59,364 nucleotides of DNA from positions 1 through 59,364 of the forward strand of contig JAPLNM010000030.1 in assembly GCA_026692845.1 (NCBI GenBank), written 5' to 3'. This document shows positions 52,251 through 59,364 of this stretch, piece after piece. Made by a program: the position numbers and the translations under genes. The notes under the pieces are model-generated. The model searched no databases. It was not told the origin of the DNA and was given only the letters and a program-made list of their open reading frames with translations. The number at the start of each line of letters is the position of its first letter. The stretch's first letter is position 1. The DNA is from Planctomycetota bacterium. GTDB lineage: Bacteria > Planctomycetota > Planctomycetia > Pirellulales > Pirellulaceae.

Positions 52251-53906
52251 TCAAGATTTTAATGCCGTTGATGTTTCGGTACACCGAGTGTGCCTACTTG
52301 TTTGGATTTGGAGTCTCTCTGAGGCCTGGCGGGTGATTTTCTCGAACAAGTCCGCGTTTCCGGGCTGCTTGAGATCGATGTCGAAGGTCGGGATCATTTG
52401 CCTCATACGCGCTTGTCCTTCGGCGCTGCTGAGCAGATCAGGCAGGCAGGCCTGGACGATTTCCAGCGCGATGTCCACCGAGACCGATGCGCCTGGGGAG
52501 GCACCCAGCAGCGCCGCGAGCGAGCGGTCGACGGTGGAGAACACCTCCGTTCCGAAATACACCGCGCCGCGATCTGCTTTCTTGATGGCCTGAACGCGGA
52601 TTCCCGCTTGGACGAGTCGCCAGTGTTCGGAGCGGGCGTTGGGATAGTACTCACGCAGGGCCTGCATGCGATCCTCCATGTTTTGCAGTCCCTGGGTGAC
52701 CAGATATCGCACCAGCGACCAGTTGCGCACGCCCGTACGAAGCAGCGAGGTCCAATTGTTCATGCGAATGGACAAAGGCAGATCGCTCCATCCCCCGGAA
52801 TGCTTAAGGAACCGTGTTGTCCACGATGCAAACGGGCCAAAGAGAAGCTGTCGCTTTCCATGCAGTCGCCTTAGGTCCAGATGCGCTGAGCCGAGGCTCG
52901 GCGAGGATGGCGGCGTGGCGCCATAGACTTTGGCTTCGTGCTGCGCGCAGATCGCGGGCTCATCGCACACGAGCCACTGGCCGCCGATGGGAAAGCCGCC
53001 CAAGCCGGCGACCTCCGCGAGTCGGGTCGTTTGCAGCAACGGCAAACTGCCACCCCCCGCGCCGACGAATACGAATCTCGCGCGTTGTTCTCGCACTTGC
53101 CCCGTAGCGACGCAGCGCAGTCCAAGCTGCCAGTGGCCCTCGCCGCGGCGCAGCCGCGTCACCTTCCAACCCGTCGCGACACCACAGTGCTCTTGCTCTG
53201 CGAGCCAGCCGCAGAGTCGGCGCGCGAGCCGACCAAAATCGACCTCAGTGCCATCACCTACCGTCGCTGCAACTGGGCCGGCAACGCGGCCTTGCATCAC
53301 AAGCGGCGCCCAGTCGTGAATGACGGTTGCGTCGGTGCTCAGTTGCATGCCGCGAAAGAAATGATGGTCCATCATCGCCGCGTGCCGAGCCTGCAGGAAT
53401 TCCACATCGTCAGCCCCCTTGACAAAGCACAGATGCGGAACGGCGTGAATGAAGCCTGTCGGGTCGCCCACGACGCCTGCGGCGGCCATGGCTCCCCAGA
53501 ACTGCTTCGAGTGCTCAAATTGTTCGAAGATGCGCAGTGCCCTTGCAATCGGGACGCGACCCTCGGAGTCACGGCTCGGAGTGTAGCTCATCTCACACAC
53601 ACCGGCGTGCCCGGTCCCCGCGTTGTTCCAGCCGTCGGAGGCTTCCTGCGCAAGCTCGGACGCGACCTCGACGATCTGAACTCGAAGTCGCGGATCAAGC
53701 CGCTTGAGCATCACCGCCAATGTCGACGACATGATCCCACTACCGACAAGCACGACATCCGGAGCGTCAATAATTCGAGACTCGACACCGATGGCTTGAG
53801 CGGCTGGCGCTTGGTTGTTGCAAGCGGTCCCGATTTGCGCGTTCGCATCGGCATCGGCAGGTTCTCGGAGCATGCCATCAGGCAAGTCAATTATTTTGGG
53901 ATTCAT
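52251..53906 (-). CDS. mqo: Malate:quinone oxidoreductase
   Basis: 551 residues; ATG 53906 is preceded by GGAGGGAAT. The first 45 residues are an extra extension. Then comes the FAD motif VVLVGSGIMSSTLAVMLKRLDP, followed by VEVASELAQEASDGWNNAGTGHAG, GDPTGFIHAVPHLCFVKG, FVFVGAGGGSLPLLQ and the C-terminal LLGASPGASVSVDIALEIVQACLP. These are typical of Mqo, which oxidises malate to oxaloacetate at the membrane and feeds quinone. It is divergent from none of its neighbours: same strand as FAH (85 bp downstream) and the hydroxyacid dehydrogenase upstream. A relative that oxidises another 2-hydroxy acid, such as lactate, is conceivable in this setting. Confidence 0.88.
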   Translation of the reverse strand: MNPKIIDLPDGMLREPADADANAQIGTACNNQAPAAQAIGVESRIIDAPDVVLVGSGIMSSTLAVMLKRLDPRLRVQIVEVASELAQEASDGWNNAGTGHAGVCEMSYTPSRDSEGRVPIARALRIFEQFEHSKQFWGAMAAAGVVGDPTGFIHAVPHLCFVKGADDVEFLQARHAAMMDHHFFRGMQLSTDATVIHDWAPLVMQGRVAGPVAATVGDGTEVDFGRLARRLCGWLAEQEHCGVATGWKVTRLRRGEGHWQLGLRCVATGQVREQRARFVFVGAGGGSLPLLQTTRLAEVAGLGGFPIGGQWLVCDEPAICAQHEAKVYGATPPSSPSLGSAHLDLRRLHGKRQLLFGPFASWTTRFLKHSGGWSDLPLSIRMNNWTSLLRTGVRNWSLVRYLVTQGLQNMEDRMQALREYYPNARSEHWRLVQAGIRVQAIKKADRGAVYFGTEVFSTVDRSLAALLGASPGASVSVDIALEIVQACLPDLLSSAEGQARMRQMIPTFDIDLKQPGNADLFEKITRQASERLQIQTSRHTRCTETSTALKS

Positions 53907-53997
53907 CCCATTCCCTCCAAGTGAGCAACGATTGATTGACTGTAGGACGGTCTTTCGATGCCGTCGATTGGCCTTAAGGCCGCCAGGAAAGGCCGAA

Positions 53998-54954
53998 TTA
54001 CTTGTTCACCACGTTAGGCAGCGGTTCGCCTCGCAATGCCATGACCGCGATGTGGGCCGCTGTTTCACGCAGCGTCCGTACCGACTTTGGGCTCGCCGAG
54101 GCGATGTGCGAAGCGACGATGACATTGGGCAGCGAACGCAGGGGACTGTCGGTCGGTATCGGCTCGGGGTCGCTGACATCAATCGCAGCCCCGGCCAGAT
54201 GTCCAGATTGCAGCGCGGCGACAAGGGCCGCCGTCTCGACAAGATCGCCCCGAGCCAAGTTGATGAGCACGGATCCAGGCTTCATCCTGGCGATGGAGGT
54301 CGTGTTGAGAAGCTTTTTCGTTTGGGGAGTTGAAGGACAGTGCAGCGTCACGATGTCCGACTGCGCCAAAAGGTCATCCAGCGAGACCGGTTCGCAACCG
54401 GAATTTCGAACGACCTCGGGTGGAACGAAAGCGTCGAATACCAGCCTCCGACCTTTGAACGGGGCCAGTCGTGCTGCGACTTCACGGCCGATGCGACCGA
54501 AGCCGACGATCCCCACGGTTTGATCGCGCAGGGTTCGCAATTGATCAAGCGGTGTAGCCAGCCCCCATTTTCCGTCGCGAACATGCAGCGTGTTCGGAAC
54601 CACTTGTCGTGTCGTGCCCAGTAGGAATGCGAGCGTATGATCGGCGACCTCATCGATGCAGTAATCGGGGATGTTGCATACCGGAATCCCGCGAGCCTTG
54701 GCCGCTTCGAGGTCCACGTTGTCGACCCCAATGCCGTAGCGGACGATCACCTTCGCCCGCTGCATGCGGGCGATCACTTGCGCATCGACTTTTGCAAACT
54801 GCGTGATGACCGCATCGGCATCGGCCACCAAAGTCATCAATTCCGATCCGGATTTCCCCTTGTCTGGGGCAACGATTTCATGCCCCAGCGGCCTGAGTAT
54901 GCCCTCTTCGATATCGAGACTCGGAAACGCGTAGTCAGTGATAGCAATTTTCAT
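53998..54954 (-). CDS. D-2-hydroxyacid dehydrogenase (CtBP/phosphoglycerate dehydrogenase type)
   Basis: 318 residues from ATG 54954 (MKIAITDY); a longer frame to 54996 crosses into the promoter. NAD-binding motif VGIVGFGRIGREVAARL, catalytic Arg in LINLARGDLVET, Glu in DVSDPEPIP, His in VIVASHIASASP. N-terminal IVRYGIGVDNVDLEAAKARGIPVCNIPDYCIDEVADHTLAFLL is typical of the C-terminal-binding-protein subgroup. It reduces a 2-oxo acid or oxidises a 2-hydroxy acid with NAD. First gene of the minus-strand block, divergent from the FadR-type regulator. Confidence 0.88.
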   Translation of the reverse strand: MKIAITDYAFPSLDIEEGILRPLGHEIVAPDKGKSGSELMTLVADADAVITQFAKVDAQVIARMQRAKVIVRYGIGVDNVDLEAAKARGIPVCNIPDYCIDEVADHTLAFLLGTTRQVVPNTLHVRDGKWGLATPLDQLRTLRDQTVGIVGFGRIGREVAARLAPFKGRRLVFDAFVPPEVVRNSGCEPVSLDDLLAQSDIVTLHCPSTPQTKKLLNTTSIARMKPGSVLINLARGDLVETAALVAALQSGHLAGAAIDVSDPEPIPTDSPLRSLPNVIVASHIASASPKSVRTLRETAAHIAVMALRGEPLPNVVNK

Positions 54955-55014
54955 TTGGAAATTTCCGAAGAGAACTCGGCGCAGACCGAGCGGCAAACTC
55001 TTAACAAAAAAGGA

Positions 55015-55025
55015 TTGTCTGATAA
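55015..55025. promoter_or_regulatory. Candidate GntR/FadR-type operator
   Basis: TTGTCTGATAA is an imperfect palindrome of the TTGTC-N-GACAA kind used by FCD-group GntR regulators. It lies in the 195-bp region between the divergent dehydrogenase and regulator genes, 61 bp before the dehydrogenase start. A single site without experimental support. Confidence 0.4.
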
Positions 55026-55149
55026 TCTAATCATTGGGCTCAGGGTTTGTCAATTCCCCCGGCGGAAACTCACAAGCAGGGAGGATCTCTACGAGATCGT
55101 AGGCGGCAGCTCGACGGCCCGGAAAGTCCGTCCCACAAAGAAAAACATC

Positions 55150-55824
55150 ATGACCGAAATCATCGAAAAGTCCAAGCTTCGCGACGTCGTTGCCGATCGC
55201 CTCAAGACCTTCATTCTGGAAGGCAATCTCAAATCCGGAGACCGCTTACCAACGGAGTCTGAGCTAGCAACGCGATTCGGTATAAGCCGACTGAGTCTGC
55301 GCGAGGCAACCAAGTCGCTGGAGTTTCTCGGCATCGTCCAGGCCCGGCCGGGGCGCGGATTGACCGTCGGCAGTGTGAACATGGACCGGGTTACTGAATA
55401 CCTCGGATTCCATCCGGCGATGCACGAGGTTTCTGCCGAAGAACTCATCGACACGCGAGTGCTTATCGAAGCGGGCGTTCTAGCGCATGTCGCCAGACGC
55501 ATGAAGCAGGATGAGTCGCTTTACAACCATCTAAACGCGATCAATGCCCAACTGCGCCAGGCTGGCAGCATGTCTCGCTGGGTGAAATTGGATATTGCGT
55601 TTCATCGCGAGCTGATCAGCGCCAGCGGACTTTCGCCACTGATGGCCTTTACCGACGTACTGGCTGTCTTCTTTCGTCGGTTCCGCGAAAGTGTGAGGAA
55701 GGCCGAATGGTCTAGTGGCATCGAGAGTCATCAAAGGGTCATTGACGCACTGAAGGCCGGTCGTGTTCAGGAAGCCGACAAGGAGTTGCGAACGCACATC
55801 GAGAGCCACAGGGAGCGAATCTGA
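55150..55824 (+). CDS. FadR/GntR-family transcriptional regulator (FCD type)
   Basis: 224 residues from ATG 55150, where the family start lies; the frame is open far upstream but antisense to the dehydrogenase gene. The winged HTH reads KLRDVVADRLKTFILEGNLKSGDRLPTESELATRFGISRLSLREATKSLEFLGIVQARPGRGLTV. The helical FCD effector domain follows (about 95-220) with metal or ligand residues in DIAFHRELISASG and SHQRVIDALKAG. FCD regulators respond to sugar acids, keto acids or lactate. Divergent position at the head of the minus-strand block suggests it represses that block and perhaps itself until an acid-sugar intermediate binds. Confidence 0.9.
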   Translation: MTEIIEKSKLRDVVADRLKTFILEGNLKSGDRLPTESELATRFGISRLSLREATKSLEFLGIVQARPGRGLTVGSVNMDRVTEYLGFHPAMHEVSAEELIDTRVLIEAGVLAHVARRMKQDESLYNHLNAINAQLRQAGSMSRWVKLDIAFHRELISASGLSPLMAFTDVLAVFFRRFRESVRKAEWSSGIESHQRVIDALKAGRVQEADKELRTHIESHRERI

Positions 55825-55964
55825 TAAGATCGGCCAAAATGAGGGTAAGCGCGCGCATTTTTCGACCCATTCGTAAAAGTTCTTTATCGACTGCCACAAA
55901 CGCAGCGACAAAAAGGACCGTCGAAGTACCAAAATCGAGATGGAAATCGGTGATGACCATCGGG

Positions 55965-57809
55965 TTAGTTGGTCCACTTCCAGTTTCGAATCTCTGGCAT
56001 ATCAAGTCCATACTCGCGGATATAAGTGTAATGTTCTTGAAGTTTATCCGTCAGTTGCTGCTTCAAGGCCGTTCCGCTATCGCCCGTTTGAGGCAAGCGG
56101 TCGATGGTGTCCATCACAAGATGAAAGCGGTCGAGATCATTCAGTACGGTCATGTCGAAAGTCGTGGTGATCGTTCCTTCTTCCTTGTAGCCGCGTACAT
56201 GCATGTTGTCGTGATTGGTTCGACGATAGGTCAGTTGATGAACCAGTGACGGATAGCCATGAAACGCGAATATGATGGGCTTGTTGCGTGTGAACAGAGC
56301 ATCGAAGTTCTCATCGCTCAGTCCGTGTGGATGTTCGGATGCCGGTTGCAATTTCATCAGGTCAACAACGTTCACGACTCGAACTTTCAGTTCTGGCATG
56401 TGTTTACGCAGGATCGAAACGGCTGCCAAGGTTTCAAGCGTCGGCACGTCCCCACAGCAAGCCATGACTACATCGGGTTCAGAGTCGCCATCGTTGCTCG
56501 CCCAATGCCATTTGCCGATGCCTGCGGTACAGTGTTTGAGGGCTTCATCCATCGACAGCCACTGAGGCGCCTTGTATTTGCCTGCAATGACGACATTTAC
56601 ATAGTTCCGACTGCGCAGGCAGTGATCCCAAACCGACAGCAGGCAGTTCGCATCGGGCGGTAAATAGATTCGCACAATCGACGCTTTTTTGTTTGCGACA
56701 TGGTCGATGAAGCCTGGGTCTTGATGGGTGAAACCATTGTGGGCCTGCTGCCAAACGTGTGAAGCAAGAAGATAATTTAGCGATGCAATCTTTTTGCGCC
56801 ATGGAATACCCGCTGTGACTTTGAGCCACTTGGCATGCTGGTTGAACATCGAATCGATGATGTGAATGAAAGCTTCGTAGCTGTTGAAGAGCCCGTGCCT
56901 TCCGGTCAGCAGATAGCCTTCGAGCCAACCTTCGCACTGATGCTCGCTTAGCATTTCCATGACTTGGCCATCACTGTTCAGAAACTCGTCGTTGTCTTGC
57001 GTGCGAGCTTCCCATTGCCGATTCGTCACTTCAAAGACAGCGTTCAGTCGATTGGACAGAGTTTCATCAGGACCGAAGATGCGAAAGTTCCTTTGTTGTC
57101 GATTCTGTTTCGCGACGTCGCGAAAGAACTCCCCTAAAACGCGCGTATCGGCGGTTTCAACGCTACCGGGAGCGGGAACATCGACCGCGTATTTTCGAAA
57201 GTCCGGCATAAGAAGATCTTTCAGTAGCAATCCACCATTGGCATGGGGATTTGCTCCCATCCGCCGCTCGCCGACAGGAGCCAATTCAGCGAGTTCTTCA
57301 AGCAGTCGCCCGCTCTCATCGAAAAGCTCTTCTGGCCGGTAGCTTTTCAGCCAATCTTCGAGAAGTTCTAGATGTCCTGGGTGATCGTTGTCGATTTGCA
57401 ATGGGACTTGATGCGCTCGGAATGTCCCTTCGATTTGAAGGCCATCGACGAATTTTGGTCCCGTCCAACCCTTCGGTGAATTCAGCACGATCATCGGCCA
57501 TTGCGGTCTCGTTGCATCATTGTTCTCGCGTGCATTGGATTGAATCTCTCCAATGCTCTCAATCACCTGATCCATAACCTGCGCCATCCGTATGCCATGG
57601 ACCACGCGATGGCCAACAGCGGCAATGGACGGTAAGCCAACTTGATCGTCGAGCCATCGAACCAGGAAATCAGTCGCAGCCCCAAAACACGCCGCGTCGA
57701 TCGTTCGGCCGCCACGCTGGTCTTTAAGCGAGTCATGAAATTCGAACGTCGTGTCGTTGAGACCAATTCGATCAATCGTTCCCATTAAAGTGCGAATGGG
57801 CGGTTCCAT
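55965..57809 (-). pseudogene. In-frame chimera: acetate kinase fragment + phosphoketolase C-terminal two thirds
   Basis: 614 codons. Residues 1 to about 73 ([18 protein letters not shown] ... [11 protein letters not shown]) are an internal acetate-kinase segment without the N-terminal NxGSSSLK nucleotide motif. From about 74 ([22 protein letters not shown]) the sequence is phosphoketolase: [127 protein letters not shown] and the end [11 protein letters not shown]. About 250 N-terminal residues of phosphoketolase, with the GDGEAETG thiamine site, are gone. The two enzymes normally act in sequence (xylulose-5-P to acetyl-P to acetate). The frame is intact, but neither activity should survive. 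The 5' end overlaps the Csp-like gene by 25 bp. Confidence 0.85.
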
Positions 57810-58192
57810 CGCTCGTCATATTTCATTTTTTCACATTCCGTGGCGCAAGCATCGCAAGCTTTGGCGCAGGCTACACAAGCTGCCGACGCAAGCGTGCAAG
57901 ACCTCGCAATAATCTGTGTCGATAGACTGCAAAACTCCTGGCAGCTCATTGCTATTGCTGCGCAGGCTGCATGGTCTTTGTGGCCCTGAGACAAATGCGT
58001 CATGCAATAATTGACAATTTCATTGCACTTCGCTTCGCAATTCTGGCAGGCTTCGAGACACGCCGCATGCGTTTTGTCCAAACCGCCTGCGGTTTTCGAT
58101 GAGGCCTCCTTTTCCTGTCCTTGCATAACTCCAGCGAAAACGCCAGCGGCCGCAGCTACACCAGCCGAAGCCAGTATTGTACGTCGATCCAT
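57785..58192 (-). CDS. Four-helix Cys-rich copper-storage-like protein (DUF326/Csp), C-terminus lost
   Basis: 135 residues. A twin-arginine-like signal ([21 protein letters not shown]) suggests export, as in Csp1. Then come helices with regularly spaced Cys: [65 protein letters not shown]. The family binds many Cu(I) ions inside a four-helix bundle. After CEKM the protein ends [12 protein letters not shown]; relatives have another helix of 20-25 residues with three or four Cys. The last codons read through the acetate-kinase fragment in another frame, so the C-terminus was probably lost in the same deletion. Confidence 0.75.
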   Translation of the reverse strand: MDRRTILASAGVAAAAGVFAGVMQGQEKEASSKTAGGLDKTHAACLEACQNCEAKCNEIVNYCMTHLSQGHKDHAACAAIAMSCQEFCSLSTQIIARSCTLASAACVACAKACDACATECEKMKYDERWNRPFAL

Positions 58193-58571
58193 GTGAATGC
58201 TCCTTGAAGTGATTCCCCGCGATAGCGAGGTGACCTGCCGAGGGATACCGATGTTAGTAGACCTCGATGAGTCTTTTCTAAAAAGTAGTGTTGCGAGTTC
58301 GTAGCGGCCATTGAGCGATTAACCAAAGCATCATGGCGGATTCGACTGTTGCATTCAAGTCTTTGTGTCATGATTTGAACGATGCTGGTCACACGAAAAC
58401 AACCCAGGACATCCAATAGGTTCAGTGGTCGTCATTGGGGTGGTTGCAACCACCATATTCGAATGGCGAAATCGGCGATTGGAGCGGAGTCCGCGATTTG
58501 GATAATTGGAAATAGAACGGTACGCACCGAGTACTCAAGACAAATGGATCTCCGAAAAAGAGGAAGAAATC
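58193..58571. other. Divergent intergenic region
   Basis: Promoters for the Csp-like gene and dps should be here. No gene, hairpin or repeat was recognised. The frame of dps is open to 58506, but that extension is unlike the family. Confidence 0.35.
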
Positions 58572-59093
58572 ATGATGAAAACGGAAGCGCTTATTGATGA
58601 GGCAACAGAAATGTACGCCACCCAGAACGATGTTTCACTCGATCATCGAATGAACTTGAATCGACTGATGAACCAGAGACTGGCAACGGCCATTGATCTG
58701 CAGATGCAAATGAAGCAGGCACATTGGAACGTTAAAGGTCCAAGCTTCATTGCGTTGCACGAGTTATTTGATAAGGCCCATGAAGAGGTCGAGGGATATG
58801 TCGATACGATCGCCGAACGAATCGTGCAGTTCGGTGGGATCGCTTTTGGTACGGTGCGTAGCAGCGCAGCGTCCACAGAGCTTGCGGACTATCCGACCAC
58901 AATCTCTGACGGTTCTGCCCATGTCGAAGCCGTCGCGCGTGCACTCTCGACATTTGGTAGCGAGGTGCGCAACATGATTTGCGAAGCGAACGCGTTGGAA
59001 GACGCAGGAACCGCAGACCTATTCACTGAGATTTCACGTGGAATCGATAAGATGTTGTGGTTCGTCGAAGCCCACTCGCAAGCTGCCAATTGA
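58572..59093 (+). CDS. dps: Dps-family ferritin-like DNA-protection protein
   Basis: 173 residues from ATG 58572, with AGAGGAAG upstream; ATG 58575 is also possible. Ferritin-like helices with the Dps ferroxidase residues: LQMQMKQAHWNVKGPSFIALHELFDKAHEEVEGYVDTIAERIVQFGG (His and Asp/Glu of the inter-subunit iron site), then TADLFTEISRGIDKMLWFVEAHSQ. Dps forms dodecamers that oxidise and store iron using peroxide and protect DNA under stress. Divergent from the Csp-like gene; both concern metal stress, but no shared regulator is seen. Confidence 0.92.
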   Translation: MMKTEALIDEATEMYATQNDVSLDHRMNLNRLMNQRLATAIDLQMQMKQAHWNVKGPSFIALHELFDKAHEEVEGYVDTIAERIVQFGGIAFGTVRSSAASTELADYPTTISDGSAHVEAVARALSTFGSEVRNMICEANALEDAGTADLFTEISRGIDKMLWFVEAHSQAAN

Positions 59094-59364
59094 GTTGAAT
59101 CTCGTATACGGAACCGACAAATGAAATGTATACCCACCTTGGTCCTGAATGTCGGATCAAGTGGGCGATTCGGTGAAATCATCGACAATCCAAACAGCCT
59201 TGCATGCGGTTGATTCCCCTGCGAGGAGCGAGCAAATCGTGCTCGTGCTCAGTGCAACGGTGCTCGTGCTCGTAATCGAATCGAGGCAATCATGACGCAA
59301 TACCGTTTCGGCTGAGATCGACTTGTCTTTGATCGATCTCGAATCAAGACTCGTACGGATTGTC
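59094..59364. other. Window end, no gene recognised
   Basis: Only a short repeat, GTGCTCGTGCTC (59239-59250 and again near 59261), is visible. Confidence 0.3.

Noticed and set aside
54637-55149. Long N-terminal extension of the FadR-type regulator frame
   Set aside because: It is antisense to the hydroxyacid dehydrogenase and the regulator's family start is at 55150.

Overview
This window is from a planctomycete, most likely a Pirellulales relative of Rhodopirellula or Blastopirellula. The evidence is the PSCyt1/DUF1549/DUF1553 protein paired with a DUF1501 protein, a secreted sulfatase with a formylglycine-generating-enzyme-like protein nearby, a lipoprotein with TPR, FG-GAP and UnbV-type segments, many secreted proteins of unknown function, and several families of short inverted-repeat elements. 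I saw no rRNA, tRNA or CRISPR array.

Left end (1-6.7 kb): a decayed defence or accessory island. It holds an HsdR N-terminus that lacks the stretch where its nuclease motif should be, an intact HTH gene, a 42-codon HicA-like remnant, a second hsdR scrap, an unknown gene divergent from an N-terminally short TrlF-like ATPase, and a third hsdR remnant stopped by one nonsense codon and cut off at a perfect inverted repeat. An FGE-like gene and a repeat-rich spacer follow.

Core (6.7-32.5 kb): an unrecognised 536-residue protein with a Cys cluster, a TolC-like lipoprotein, a primary-type sigma factor with a strong terminator, a three-gene membrane operon ending in an HTTM protein, a TPR/cytochrome-like secreted protein, a large secreted protein, YbaB and a small partner, a divergent MurE-like ligase, a sulfatase, the TPR/FG-GAP/UnbV lipoprotein coupled to an NAD-dependent epimerase, and a very large exported TPR protein. 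Three MITE-like families sit in the spacers.

Catabolic block (32.7-55.8 kb): on the plus strand, PSCyt1/DUF1549/DUF1553, DUF1501, amino-acid-type permease, galactonate-dehydratase-like enolase-superfamily enzyme, DHDPS-like aldolase, MFS transporter and ceramidase-like hydrolase, mostly tightly packed. Convergent to it on the minus strand, read from 54.9 kb down to 42.8 kb, are a D-2-hydroxyacid dehydrogenase, malate:quinone oxidoreductase, FAH-family hydrolase, double cyclase-domain protein, MFS transporter, a GxxExxY gene framed by two 78-bp hairpins, an SDR, a fused E1 and an E2 acyltransferase. A divergent FadR/GntR regulator stands at the head with a candidate operator. Together this looks like uptake and breakdown of sugar acids to pyruvate or lactate and acetyl-CoA. 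Dehydratase + SDR + FAH hydrolase is the enzyme set of the diketo-hydrolase routes for fuconate or rhamnonate, while dehydratase + aldolase is the aldolytic alternative.

Right end (55.9-59.4 kb): a clear genetic scar. A Csp-like copper-storage gene has lost its C-terminus and runs into an in-frame chimera of an internal acetate-kinase segment and the C-terminal two thirds of phosphoketolase, which lacks the N-terminal thiamine-diphosphate domain. A Dps gene follows.

The strongest unusual items are the hairpin-framed GxxExxY cassette inside an otherwise collinear operon, the Csp/AckA/phosphoketolase deletion chimera, and the cluster of internally deleted restriction genes at the left end. Family assignments come from recognised motifs and remembered family sequences; no database search was run.
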